Assembly (NCBI GenBank): GCA_045837725.1
Contig: JBEWZL010000044.1
Location: forward strand, 62,001-126,000
Reading direction: 5' to 3'
Source: Vermamoeba vermiformis
Taxonomy: Eukaryota > Tubulinea > Echinamoebida
DNA: 64,000 nt
Positions 22,198-34,899 of the stretch are shown one piece after another (position 1 is the stretch's first letter; each line of letters starts with the position of its first letter). A program made the translations under genes and the position numbers. The notes beneath the pieces are model-generated. The model saw only the letters and a program-made list of their open reading frames with translations, searched no databases and was not told the DNA's origin.

Positions 22198-25100
22198 TTA
22201 TTTAGCTCCGTAATTCAGTTTCAATGCCGTATTCGCTCGCTGACTAATTTTTAATCGCCCATTATTTGGCTTATTTTTCGAGCGTAATTGTTCCATTTCA
22301 ATTTCAGGCGTGGCAACTCTTGTTTTCAAATAAATTATCAACGCGTAAGCCACACTAGCTGCCAATCCAACGGCAATAATAATGATGAAAACACTAGCGA
22401 TATCCGAGTCCAGATCTGCAATATAAAAATTAGATCAATCCGGATCTGCAAAAATGATTTTCACTGAAAACTTACAAATCTCGCAAGAATCTCCGGTGTA
22501 CCCGTTATTGCACGTGCAAACGCCTTGACTACACGTTCCGCGTCCGTTACAATCATATTGACATTTGCACGCACCATTGCTGCATCCACCAGGGCACGTG
22601 ACATTGTACAACATCCTGTCGCGCATGCATGTCAATAGATTTCTTCCTTCAGAATCACACGTAAATCCATTGGCCTTTCCTGTGCATTCCAATGCCTAAA
22701 TTAGATTCGTTAGTTTTACAACTCCGGATCTGACTTTCCAAATAAGGAAATAACGTTATACCTGCGAACAATCGTTTCCAGCGTAACCAGTGCGACAGAA
22801 ACAAGACCCGTTCGGTCCGCAGAATCCATTGCCTAATATGGAAAAAAGTGTCAAAAAAATTGATCAAGCGGATGTAGCGTAGATCTGGCGTTACCTGAAC
22901 AATTGTTCTCACAAGCACAACCATTATTATTTCCACAACCTTTGCTGCACTTAGTCGAAGCAGACACAACGCCGTTGAAGCAGTACAACAGCGATGAATT
23001 CGACGATTGACAAATTGTTGTGCTGCTCATGCCGGCACACGGATTCGTTGGCACTTCACAATTATCACCACTAAAACCTATTACAATAGGTCAGACTTGT
23101 TGAAGTTAAAAAAAAATTGCGTATATTTTGTACCTGATGCACACGAGAGCCATCCAGTTTGACACTGGCAGTTGCCGTAAATGTCACAGTCTTTGCCTTG
23201 CGGACCACAATTGCAATTACAACTAGGCAAGGGTTAAGCAATGTTATAGTAATAAATTCATTCATAGTAATACTTACGTTGCGATCGATCGTCCATTGAC
23301 ACTGGATGCGGTGCATCCGTTCGTGCAGAAAATTCTTGACGTAGTATTGGTAGGACTACAATAGCATAATGTTAATATAATGTCTATATATAACTTAACA
23401 CTATTATCGCTTAAACAGACCTGCAGCTGACAACATAATTGCCGACACAAAAGTCTTGATTGCCCGTGAATCGCGTCATTGTGCCGTTAACGCATGGATC
23501 TGAATGCTCGCAAGCACTACCAAAATATCCTATAGACGCCTATTAGCACGAGGTACAATGATAATTAAGACGATAGAAGTACCTGGCGGACACGTGATAG
23601 TTTGACAAGAGTGAGATCCACCCCATAAAGTAGAATTGCAGCCGTACTGGCACGGAGTCGAGCTGACAAATGTGCCATCGAGACAATATACCAAATTGTT
23701 GCCGTCGCAGTAATAGCCTTGAACTTTAGTCGTGCAGAATCCAGAAGCCTAAAATTAACAAAGTTAGAATTTTTCGAAAATTACAAGCAGATCTCGCATT
23801 AACTAACGTTCGTAGTCAAAATTTAATATATGTACTATTATACTTTAGCGAAAATAAGACCTTTTTGGTTTCGGATCTGCCAAGATCTCGAACTTACGGT
23901 AGAATTAACGGCAGGACTAGGAGTACTAGGGGTCGTAGGAATATCACATTTAGGACCACTCCAGCCGCTGCTACAACTGCACTCTCCCGTGGACAAACAA
24001 TAGCCGTTGACGCAACTAGTAGTGTCGCAAACACACGAGCCCAAGTAACATCCGAGCGGACAGTCGATGTAGTACGAACTCAACGTATAACCAGAACAAT
24101 AGCCGACCGTTGTTCTATATGAAAGTTATATATTAGTATATAGGTCCCGCCCACTATCAAATAAGTATGTAATCAGTTAGTTCTTACGAGTTAATGCAGA
24201 CGTAGGATGAGGTAGATAAGCCCGTGCACACTGTTGTCTCGGTACAATATTGACCCACATAGCCATTGAAACACTTGCACGTGCCTGCATCAACACATGT
24301 ACCCTCTTTAATAATATAATTATGTTAGGCACATGTGATAATACCGCGTTATTGCTCAGATCCGTTGTTTACTTACGAGTACCGCATCCAGTGCCGCAAG
24401 TGCAAGAAGCCGTTTTACCACTTACCTATTAAATAGAACAATATTAGTATATGATTATATTCTAATAGTTAACTATTTAAGCTGGTAGCAATTTACTTAC
24501 TGTACATCCGGAGATGCAGTCGAGAGATGAGGCTACGTTTCCATTATAACAATTGACCAATGTCTTGCCACTGCATTGTGACACAGTCAATGATTGAGGG
24601 CACGACGTATAGTTAGTGCTGCAATCTGCGCCGATGAAATTGCCAGTACAACCGCAAGTACCGAGCGAATCGGATGCTTGCGAGCAAACTCCATTTCCTA
24701 GCATAGAGGTATATATAATAAGTATTATAAATATGGAATTTACCTCCAGTTATTAAAAGAAATGAAAGGTGCAATTTTTGTTGAAAAGGATGTAGTAAAA
24801 AGTACCTGAACAATCGTTCGGGCAATTACAATAGCCTCTATTATTCGGGATATCGTCCGTGCAATTTTTGCAATAGTAGTATGACTCACTATTAAGCAAA
24901 AGTATTAGAGTCCGTTATCACGCCAAAAATAGTTCATACGCGATCGACTTAATTAGATTGAAACAGGTAAAGTAATCGATATGATAATATTGATAATAAA
25001 ATATACTTTAAGCTTACATTCGGTAGTTGTAGCAGCCAATCATTTGAGTGCTGTTATTTGGATCGCAGTGGAGTCCATCTGCTTTTCCGAAACAAAAATC

Positions 25101-25507
25101 GGTTTGATCGCAATAAACACCAAAATATCCTAAATATTAAATCGTATCAGAATTAATTTAGGCAAAATCGGTCTGAAATTTGGAGACTTTAATTAAAAAA
25201 ATTAAACCGTACCGTTATCACAGCTGCAAACTCCTGAACTACAATATCCATGACCTGTACAATTTCTAGGACATAGACATTGCTCTGTGTCATAACGGCT
25301 AGCACCACATCCGTACCTGCAGTATTTCAGCGAAGAGTCAGAGCAACTGATTTGCGTAGTATTTGTTAGGCATAATGTTAATGCATTGGGATTGTCCACG
25401 CATGGTGATTTAAGAAAGCAGTTGCAATCCACACAGGTATAAAGAGATTGAGTTTCGCATTCGAAACAAATAAATAAGAACACCAAAATATACAATAAAT
25501 ATTTCAT
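22198..25507 (-). CDS. EGF-repeat type I membrane protein
   Basis: Fifteen exons: 25213-25507, 25018-25129, 24806-24888, 24501-24697, 24377-24425, 24188-24305, 23898-24114, 23583-23748, 23421-23529, 23278-23355, 23134-23222, 22895-23077, 22762-22832, 22478-22694, 22198-22415; 733 aa. A signal peptide (MKYLLYILVFLFICFECETQ) is followed by a Cys-rich ectodomain. It contains many EGF-like units with CxCxxGxxGxxC patterns, such as GYCSSGVCSCDNG, NGYCLSTGECSCSSGWSG, GRGTCSQGVCTCNNGYTG and GSCFCRTGYAGNDC. A Thr/Pro/Ser spacer lies near residue 345. One transmembrane helix (about residues 670-692) precedes a basic 45-residue cytoplasmic tail without a kinase. Such proteins serve adhesion or recognition in social and free-living amoebae. 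One intron uses the donor GTCTGT. Confidence 0.8.
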
Positions 25508-25809
25508 GATATGGTTACAAATAAATAAGGTGTGGTATATACATAGAAGTAGGAGCTGAAGAAAGATTTTGTCCAGACAACCTTTTAACGGCAACTTTCC
25601 GTGAAGCACGTGACTTTCGCTGAACGATTAAAAGAAGCGCTTAAACGAACCTGATAGATAAATATTGCACGAACAGTATTAAAGCACATCTTTGCGATTC
25701 CATATTTGTCTTATTAAGTTATGAAGGCTTGAAAATTTACGAAAAAACGTCGACGGCTTGTTGCGCAAATTTACTTCATTTTGAACAGTTTTGTAATTAT
25801 AACGCAACA
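25508..25809. promoter_or_regulatory. Divergent promoter region between the EGF-repeat and penta-EF-hand genes
   Basis: 302 bp separate the two start codons, which point away from each other. Both promoters must lie here. No clear TATA box or repeated motif was identified. Confidence 0.45.
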
Positions 25810-27763
25810 ATGAGTCAATATCCAGGTCAATATTCTTCCCAAATGAACCCGCAGAATGCGAACATGGGTTCGGGACAGCCCAATTACAATACACAAGGAT
25901 CTATGGGACAGAACCAATGGGCGAGTCCTAGTTATGGTAATAATCGCATAATTATAGAAATATTTTCATGAACGAATGGGCCAAATTATTGCGTGTCCTA
26001 AGAATCGTTCGGATGGACGTGATCGGAATTCTGACCCATATTTTATTTTAAAATTTAGCGCCAACGCAAAATCTACAAGCTAGCAATATGAATTATGGTC
26101 AAAGTAAGTGAATAATAATCAAAAATAATATGCAAACAATATTCGTAAAATTATGCGTACGTGTTTTTTTCTTTACACGTGGCATGCGATTATTAATTAT
26201 TAGTATTGAAATTTTATATTAATCGCGTGAATTGTATGCGGCTATCGGTAACTAACTGGCTCGATCCGGATTTAGATCAGATGGGGCAAGGAAACTATCA
26301 AGGAATGGGCAATCAAATGGCCGCACCTCAATATCAAACATTTAATCCAGCGCAATCGCAACAGAATTATCCGCAGATCCAAACAGGTACGAGTTTTACA
26401 ACCTTACACTTTATCGAAAACGCAAGAAACCACCTCCGTCGCTTAAACTCATAGCTTACTTGCTCTTCATTATTTATTAAAATTATGACGCATTATTAGC
26501 ATCGAATAATTTGTCTTTCTTGGTCTCGTACGTAATTCCGAGATCCGAAATTTACATTCAACTAAGATCTCGCTCTTAAATAACTGTTATAAATTAATGG
26601 CCTAATATTAATCATACTCATATCAAGGGTACATGGGCATGCCTGCGCAAAATCAAGCAATTCCTTCCATGGGCTCGATGCAGTCGATGCCAACTATGAC
26701 CAGCCAGCCAATGATGGGTACTCAAGCAGTGCCTATGATGACCAATGCCGTGCCCGGAATGATGTCCCAAAATATTCCGCAAGGTCAAATGATCCAGCAG
26801 GGACAACCAATGCCCTTGATGGCATCGCAGATCGGCCACGATAACATCCCGATGGGACAACCCCTCAATCCTAATAGTATTCCTACTGGTATGTAGCCTA
26901 CACCTAATTAATATTTCCAAGGCAAAGCTAACAACCTATTCATATTTAAGGCTTGGCCGGCAATCGAGATCGCGAGTGGGTGAGTTATTGCTTTTATCGA
27001 GCACTATTTATGATTAGAATATTATGCTATGAATATATTATAATACCCTTTAACTATAGTTGCTTCAATATGGCAATCCCAACCCTGATGAAATGTTTTT
27101 GTTGCGCGAGTGGTTCGGAACAGTAGATCAAGATAAGACTGGTCAAATTGACGTCGTCAAGCTTCAAACTGCACTTAGCGCTAGTGGCGAGAAGTTTGGC
27201 GAGAACATTTGCTTCTTGTTGATCAAAATGTTTGACGTGGACGGATCTCAATCCATCAACTTCCTTGGTACGTACCAAATTAGTCACTATATTATGCGCT
27301 TAAACTCATATAGTACCGTATACAGTACTTAAGTAATGCTAGTATCTAACGGTATTTTCTTTAACAGAATTTGCGCAATTGTACAAGTTTATTCGTTCTA
27401 TGCGTGCTGCGTTTGAAGCTGTAGACCATAACCGATCGAGTAAGCATTGATTAAAGTTATCTATAGTAATTTGCACGTGCTTTGCATGTACTAATCGAGC
27501 TTCTATCAGATTTGATCACCTTGCAGCAGTTACAACAAGCTTTGGGTACAGCTGGTTTCAACGGTATTCCTCCACAATACGCAGCGTTGTTGTTCCGAAA
27601 ATTCGATAGAAACAAGCGCCAGAAGCTATCTTTTGAAAATTTTATGGAGTTGTGCGTTATTTTGGGCCATACTAAGAGCTGGTTCATTGCCAAAGACACG
27701 GATCTCGACGGAAAAGTTACGCTGTCTTTGTTTGAGCTATTCGAGCTCGTTTCCTATTGTTAA
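25810..27763 (+). CDS. Penta-EF-hand (ALG-2/sorcin/peflin-type) calcium-binding protein
   Basis: Eight exons: 25810-25936, 26059-26103, 26276-26386, 26628-26888, 26951-26979, 27060-27267, 27368-27439, 27510-27763; 368 aa. The first 180 residues are rich in Gln, Met, Gly, Pro and Asn, like the Pro/Gly-rich N-terminus of peflin and sorcin but longer. Five EF-hands follow: DQDKTGQIDVVKL, DVDGSQSINFLEF, DHNRSNLITLQQL, DRNKRQKLSFENF and DTDLDGKVTLSLF. EF1, EF2 and EF5 keep good Ca2+ ligands; EF3 and EF4 have substitutions (Asn/Arg/Lys) that probably weaken binding, as is common in this family. PEF proteins dimerise through EF5 and move to membranes or ESCRT-linked partners when Ca2+ rises. Confidence 0.85.
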
Positions 27764-27924
27764 ATAGTCCACGATGTGAATAATAAACCTATGTATTATG
27801 ATCAGTCGGTTCAAGTGTACATCCGATCCTTTTCCTTCTCCGATGAAATCCTTCGCAAAATATGCAACAATTTTGGCTTGATTTTTTCAACGGGCAGTGT
27901 TTGTTCAGATCGCTTTCGTAGACC

Positions 27925-29772
27925 ATGGCTGACGAAAGTAACACCAATACTGCGCCGGGGGGTGAGACTGAAAAGCCTCAGATCACCTTGACGCATCTGA
28001 ACAAGGATCTGATCGAGGAAGAAAAGAAGATCGTCGAAGTCAAGGACGCGTCTGACGAGAAGGAGTCCACTGAAGAGGGTGATAAGAAAAAATGGGTCTA
28101 TAATAACCCTGACGTCGACAGCGATGAGGACAGTTGGGAATCCGACCATCCCTTGCTGATGAACAAACTGCCCAAGGCCGTGGACAAGAACGCCGCCATT
28201 CAAGGTCTTCAAACTCTCCTGTACGACGCTACTCCTGACGAACTGGCCGATAACTTTAAGGAGCAGGGCAATGCTTGCTTACAACGAGGTAAGTTTTTTG
28301 ATCGGATCGCGTGACGAAAATTAAATCAATATAGCCAAGCAAGCAGTTATTATGCTAACACGTTTATAAGCTTATATTAATTGTGTCTGTTACTAGGACC
28401 CAAATATTACAAAGATGCTGCCGAATTCTACACCAAAGCTATCGATCAAAAGATCCAAGATGCAGCGAAAAATTCTATTTTATATGCCAACAGAGCCCAG
28501 GCGAACCTTCTATTAAGTAAGTAATTTGCACGAGTTTCTAATTTTTTTGCACAAAGGCAAGCTGAGATCTAGGTTCCTAATCTGGATCTTGCTCATGTTT
28601 GCCGTGCGTGCTCGTTTATCTCGTCTGACCTTATTTTCTTAAATACCACGATTATTAATGTACACTTTAGAGAACTACGGCAAGACTATCGAAGACAGCA
28701 AGAAGGCGATCGAGCTAAATCCGAAAAACATCAAAGCTTATTACCGAGCAGCCAAAGCCTATTCTGCTCTTGGCAAACATACTGAGGCCGCAGAAATTTG
28801 CGAACAAGGACTTAAAGAAGAGCCAAATAACAAAGCTATCCTGGATGAGCTCAAAACAGCCAAAGATCTTCTGGAAGCTCAAAAGGTACGTGCCAAATAT
28901 CGCAATCTTTATTTTTAAGAAATAATTATATAATTACTGGGTCCTACTACTGAGTCTGGGAGTCTTCGGACAACTAGATTCGGTAACGTCAACTTTTATT
29001 CAATGAGTTGATGAATGCACGGATCCACAGAGTAAAATTGGTGTTTAATTTGGCTAAGAGTAATGGTTTCTACCATATGAACTCTTAGTCACTCGGCACT
29101 GGACATTCTTATCATTAAAAAATTCATCCAATTCCCGATCGAGTTAATTTTTTTCCTAATTTTCTTTGAAATTGTAGTTACGCGACGAAGCTAAAGAGCG
29201 CGAGATTAGAGAACAAGAGGCTAAGCGGTTAGAACTACACAAAGCCCTGAAACAAAGAAAAATTGTCATGGGCCCGTTCCTGTCTGCGGCTTCACAACAC
29301 AGGTAGGCCCATTACTATTCCATATTAAACATCGCTTATACTCATACTTTATTGTAGCTACATGGAGCACGCACCTGTATATTTAGACGATGAAAAGAAA
29401 ATGCACTGGCCCGTGTTGTTCTTGTACGAAGAGCACGGTGCAAGCGACTTCATCAAAGATTTCTGCGAAGATGATACTTTTGGCATGCACTTAGAACGCA
29501 TGTTCCCGGCTGATCAACGATGCGATTGGGACGCTGAAAAGAAATACGTGCATAATAACTTGGAAGTATATTTTGTTGCGAACCACGTGACGCCGTTTAA
29601 AGAAAAGTTAAAGCGAGATAAGCGAAAGAGGAAAATTAGAGTTAAACATACTACTACTTTAAAGACGGTACTAACGCATCATGAATACGTTGTGCCGGGC
29701 TTCCCTGTATTTTGGATCGTTGTTGCGGATTCGCCTTACAAAGAACAGTATTTGAAGAGCGAAATTAAATAA
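27925..29772 (+). CDS. TTC4: TTC4/CNS1-type Hsp90 co-chaperone (TPR protein)
   Basis: Five exons: 27925-28288, 28397-28516, 28671-28885, 29178-29302, 29358-29772; 412 aa. The N-terminal part is acidic and carries the family's SWESDHPLLMNKLP segment. Three TPR units (about residues 110-235) form the carboxylate clamp that holds the MEEVD end of Hsp90/Hsp70, for example KDAAEFYTKAID, RAQANLLL, SKKAIELNPKNIKAYYRAAKAY and EAAEICEQGLKEEP. A charged helix (DEAKEREIREQEAKRLE) follows. The C-terminal wheel domain has WPVLFLYEEHG and PGFPVFWIVVADSP, typical of TTC4 and yeast Cns1. Length fits the family. Expected role: maturation of Hsp90 clients and of translation factors, in cytosol and nucleus. Confidence 0.85.
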
Positions 29773-29860
29773 AACCCTTGTAAATATTATTAATACTACT
29801 CAAGCCTCTTCTATCGATTTAAATCCTTTTTATTGCTAATAATACAAAATTGTTCGTTAT

Positions 29861-31433
29861 CTAGTGCTTTCCGCTTTTCTGCGTGGTCAAAAAAAAGGTT
29901 AGATCTGGATCCGACGTAATAATCCCTGTAGGTTATAACTTACATCGAGAGCGTGCTTAACGAAAGCAGTAGGGTGCATATCACGCAAATAATCGTCAGT
30001 GGGGTTGAACAATCTGCGCACTAATTCTTCGCGCTCGTGGTCATCAAGTTCGGACAAAATGTCGTTAGCCTTCAAATCATCCTTCTTGGTAACGCCGTTG
30101 ATGTTGACGATGTGGACTTTACCGTGGCCTATATAATCACGTTAGTCCTCAACTGAAATAATTTGGAGATTCTCAGCTCAGCGGATCCAAAAAATAAATA
30201 TTAATTTTGCGCTAAATTGAGAATAGGCCTTAATTTTCTAGGAATATACTTGTACCTCGTTTGTAGACATCATGAATATCGAACATAGCGCCAATAACCG
30301 TCAATTTTCCTTCGTCGACCAATTGCTTGACTTTGTAATCGCTCAAAATAAGTTGAACTTGAACATCGACGTTAATCTCGCTAATAACGTCCAATCTAGC
30401 ATCGCGGAGCTTAGGACTAGCATTTTCTTGCTTAGCGGCTTCGCTAATTTGATATTCAGCAAAATCAAGAGCCTCCAATAAACCAACGACTTCCTTTTGA
30501 ATAGCAGAATCCAAGAAACGATAGTCAGAAGTGGCAGCCTAAAATAATGAGATTATTGAGCTATCAATCTATCAGCCAAGTTTAACCGTAGCGGATCCAC
30601 GCAACGGAATTTCAAAAGCTAATAATTAATTCAATAACGCTTACTCTGATTGCTCCGCATCCAGTATGGCCCATAACGATCACGATAGGAGTTCTAAGGT
30701 TCAAAATTGCGTATTTAACGGATCCTTCTGAGTTTTTGTATTGGTTTCCAATATTTCTGACCGAGAAGATTTCGTTAGGCGACGCAATGCCCATACAGCT
30801 GAAAGGAACTCTAGAGTCACCTATGATAAGGTATTAGTATCGATTTACAGGTCGCGTTGGTCGTAAAGTATGACAAGTGTTGACAGATCGTGTCTTCTAG
30901 AACACTCTGCGCTTAGTCTAGGCGCAAAGACACTCGGACCATGTTATTTATTAATAAGGTAATATTTTCGTCATTTTTGATTGATTTTAAAGTCCAACCG
31001 AAAATGGAAATGGATTTTCGTTTCAGATTCATTTTTTTTCTCGGTTTAAAGGATTTAATTACTTACCGCAAGTTAACCAAGTTACTTTAGGGTGTTGCAT
31101 GTGCAAAATGTCGTGAAGGTTATCTTCAAAATCAGCGGCGTATTTTCTAGTCCATTTAATATTACCACGGCTGATCTTGGCAATCATTTCGCGAGGGGTG
31201 TTGTATATAATAGAGTGAGGGTCATCCCGGCGCTTTTTGCGCTCTTCTTCGCGGCGGGTTTCAGTCGCTGGGGATTGAGACGACAGTTGCGGAGCGAAGC
31301 CGGACATGTCCAAGCTCTCCTCGGGCATTGTAAATGGAACCTCAGAGGTTCTGCTAATAGAGGGGTAGGCATCAACGGTAATTACATTTCCGCCAAACAC
31401 ATCCACGGCAGTTCGTACAGGCAAATCTGACAT
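29861..31433 (-). CDS. Beta-class carbonic anhydrase
   Basis: Five exons: 31067-31433, 30645-30820, 30256-30538, 29944-30128, 29861-29878; 342 aa. The zinc site is complete: TCGDSRV (Cys-x-Asp-x-Arg, across the exon 1/2 junction near residue 122) and GHTGCGAIR (His and Cys near residues 174 and 177). GDSRV, ASPNEIFSVRN and VIVMGHTGCGA are diagnostic of the beta class, which interconverts CO2 and bicarbonate. About 85 residues precede the catalytic domain and are hydrophilic with a REEERKKRRDD stretch, so no signal or transit peptide is evident and the enzyme is probably cytosolic. A tiny last exon encodes only KSGKH before TAG; its boundaries are less certain than the rest. Confidence 0.87.
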
Positions 31434-31848
31434 CCTTAGTTTTTCAATGAATTGTTGCTTTCTTCGCTAATGATATTCTAGAAATGGAAGACGAAGATAT
31501 TTTACGCTTTCGAATTTGCTAGAACCTCCAGCAGGGCCAGAAAACTCGTTTGTGAATCGGTCTCGCGACGGAATTTTCGTTAGTCAGTTACGGAGCGAAC
31601 ATTTCGCTGACAAAAAAATCAATGGTTCTATTTCTAGAAGCATCCTTACGATTGCTAGAACCTCGTTATAATGTAATGCGGGCCCAATGGCAAAAGATTC
31701 GATCTTTTTGACATAGCCCGTTTTTTTGGATCGCATCTCTGCTTTCTTTACGAGTTTCTCTTCGAAGCTTTTTTGGTTTATTATAACATTATTTTTCGAT
31801 ATTACAATTATTCCTAACTTAGAAGCAAAAAGTAGCACTATTATACAA
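31434..31848. other. Intergenic region upstream of the carbonic anhydrase
   Basis: No gene could be supported. The minus frame at 31584-31838 is AT-rich. A plus frame around 31490-31660 is open for about 50 codons but has no ATG. The interval should contain the carbonic anhydrase promoter and the 3' end of the SAP gene. Confidence 0.35.
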
Positions 31849-34522
31849 TTACAGCGAGGTCAGATCAGTCGCATGATTCGCGTACTTGTCCTCGGTCGGT
31901 AGTGGCACAACAGCTGCATTGTCCGTACCATTTGATATAGGCATGTCGTCTTGAATATTGTACTTCATTTTAACTTGTTGAACCTCCTACAAACGGACCA
32001 ACGTTAGTCCAAAGTGTCACATCCGCGTTACGCAGAGCGTCAAAAATCAAAAATAAATTAACTGGACTAGATCGTTATTAATCATATCATCGATAAGCGC
32101 ATATATATTTGATATTATGATAACAAAAATCTAAATGTGGCACGACGGGATCTAAAATTAGAAAATTGTTTCGTAACTTACTTCAGGCGTTTGACATTTT
32201 TCAAATTCTGCAAATATCGCTGACAAGTCTTGCTGTTGCTGCAATTGTTCCATAAATTTGTTCATATTATCTGACTCTTCGGTCAATTCTTTTTCTGATT
32301 TATCTTTTTGTTCTAATCGCGCATTCCTTTCATCCGCCAAGCTCTTATTTGCATCTAGGTGTAATTCATATTAGAACAATATATTATATAGACTTATATA
32401 GTATTATAATTACCGATAACGTTATTATATACACCTTCTACTGGCTGATCTGTCGCAAAAACTTCTTGTATTGAGTCGTTGTTTAATTTCATTCGTTTAA
32501 TTGCTCGTTCTTTTTCTGAATCAATTGGCGCCTCTATTAAAAATGAAATAACGTGTTAGATCAAGGCCTGCTTAGCTAAGTTTTTTAACGCACGTACCTC
32601 GCTTTAAAGAATCAACAGTGTGCGGGTTGCTCAAATAAGTTTCGTAGCCTTCAGGGTCACACTGTTTGTAATGCGTCAAAAAGTTGGTGCCCACGGCAAC
32701 GATTGATTGTTTGCAGTTCGGACACGTCACTGTTTTGTCTTTGTATTCTTGCAGCTTGTCCAATTGTGCCGACTAAACACCCCTCACGTTAGCTACTAAC
32801 ACTTAATATTATTCGAGGTATACTTACCGTTACGTCGTTCAAAAAGGTTGGTGGTTGAACGAGGCCGGTAGCGTAACTCGAAGCAGCACCAGTGATGTCA
32901 ATCGTGTTCGTGCTCGTGATGCCACCGCCACCTAGATTGAGGTAGTCAGGGAGCACTGGTGCCATCAGTCGTTCGGGAAGTGGAGGTGGTGGCATCGTGT
33001 CAATAGTTTGAATGACGCTCGTTGGTGCGATGAACATGTTGGGCGTGTAGGTCTGTGTGGGTGTTGTCATCACTGGTCCTCCTGTTGGTGCTCCAGCAAC
33101 CTTAGCGCACACGTTAGTATCGATCAGCACATGCAATAGTTGTAGTGACTTACCGGTGTGAAATTTCTTGCGTGAACACTGCACTTGTAGTTTGCTGCGT
33201 TACAACAAGCTTTGCATCGTTGATATTTACACTAATCGATAGTTAGATAAGAGTATGATTACGAGTTGCAGGACTTACGTCTTTGTTTGCTCGCTTGCCA
33301 CATCCAACGCAAACTCCTTCATCGACTGCAACAGAATCATTAGCGACTCTAGTTAAGGGTATACCGCTATAATACGTACCCGAGTCTAGCTTTTGCGATG
33401 ACGAGTGCATCGTGTTCGGATTTGTCATCGCTTGAAATGCTTGATGAATGTCAACGTCACCCCCGAAGCCAGTGAAGTTCGGCGCAATATTTTCAACCAC
33501 GTGATCAACGATGACATTGCCCGCAGACATTATTGGCACGCCGTGATTGGATCCTGTGTTGTGTACGAATTCTGGCTGCACTGCTGCTGTGTGATGGCCT
33601 GCAGGGGCGGCTGAAGTCACGGGGGCTGGACCTTCATGCGGACTCGTTGCGTAGCCCGTAACAGCCGCAGGACTATTAAATATAGCGTTAATAAATAGTA
33701 TTCTCTATAATAATGCGCTTGTTGGTGCAAAAGCGATTGATTTCGGTCCATCGATAAAAATGGCGCGAGAATACGGATCTTTTGTTAATAGTGTCTAAAA
33801 ATTTTGTAGAACGTAAATTATGTAATGCAGTAGTTATAATAAGAATAAATTGAACTTATTAAACTATTAGGGTAATTTGTAAAGCGGAAATATTAATTGA
33901 AATTTTGACGGATCTTGGTATGACGCCATGCTAGCGGCTCATAGAAATATTCAGTGAACGTAAATTTACTTACAGTTGACCCTTTTGAGCTTGGAAAATC
34001 AAACTGCGGAGCTGTCTTTTCATATCCGGTTTGGATTCAGCTGGTTCGATACCTGACGTCAGAAAGAACGGGTATTAGTAAATTATCGTGCAACCATCAT
34101 TTAATAATTATTATGACGTAATTTTATGCTAGAAAATGTTAGAAGAAGCACAGTACGTCTTCCACCGTGCATCCAGCTGATTCGCTTTTCCTTAATTTTT
34201 CAAAATAATCCAAAACAAATATTATATCGATATATATTAATATTTAGTCAATTTTATATCAACCAAGCAAGCGGCAGAATTAACAACAATTTTAGAATTA
34301 TTCGTTAGAATTATTAAAATAATTTGCAAACGAGTAATAATCAAACAGATAGTGCCAATAATTAATTAAAAATATATACTTACCATATGCCTTCAAATAA
34401 CTTCTTAATTCGTCCTTAGTAAAATTCTTTAAGGCATCTGGGTCCAAAGATGTGAGTGCGGGCAGCTCGCTGAGATCAACGAGCCGCCACTCATCACCGC
34501 GTCTCTTTCTATTCGCACTCAT
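31849..34522 (-). CDS. SAP-domain protein with SHI/LRP1-type zinc finger, putative nuclear regulator
   Basis: Exons 34384-34522, 33974-34052, 33279-33672, 33154-33231, 32828-33100, 32598-32772, 32414-32533, 32182-32354, 31849-31986; 522 aa. A possible extra 54-nt intron at 33326-33379 would give 504 aa. Residues 20-72 form a SAP DNA-binding motif (FTKDELRSYLKAYGIEP...MKRQLRSLI). At about 194-225 a zinc finger crosses an exon junction: CVGCGKRANKD joined to CKYQRCKACC, then six residues, C, two residues and H. Spacing Cx2Cx7Cx4Cx2CCx6Cx2H and the residues G..A.KDC...RC..CC equal those of plant SHI/STY/LRP1 factors. A second finger (CPNCKQSI...HYKQC) lies near residue 345, between Pro/Thr-rich regions. 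The C-terminus is Gln- and Glu-rich. DNA binding in the nucleus is inferred. Confidence 0.75.
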
Positions 34523-34899
34523 GGAAGTCGTTGTCGTACACAAGCCTTTAAAACTGTTTCTCGTGTGTTTTCCACGACAACGGAAAAAAACAAAATTCTT
34601 CGTTTGCAGAGACTTTCAAGAACCATCTCAATCTAGTATTAATTTGAATAATAACACCAATATAAGAAATATTCAAATGCAACAATAAGGTTACTTATTT
34701 ACCCTAATTCCGAAGGTAGAAGAAAGATGCGGATCGGAGAATTTTGGATCTCGCCTTGAGGGCATTACGCGATGATTTAAATTCGATATTAATAATTTAT
34801 TTTGTACAAGTTTATCCTCCACAAGAGTTATATATCACAAAACACGCAATCAGGTTCTACTGATCGCATCTGGTCTCCAGATCTAAGACCACATGACTT
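34523..34899. other. Intergenic region, SAP gene start to phosphatase gene stop
   Basis: 377 bp of AT-rich sequence holding the SAP gene promoter and the phosphatase 3' end. No gene or repeat recognised. Confidence 0.4.

Noticed and set aside
31490-31660. Small plus-strand gene between the carbonic anhydrase and SAP genes
   Set aside because: Open for about 50 codons in one frame but without ATG, splice support or recognisable motif.
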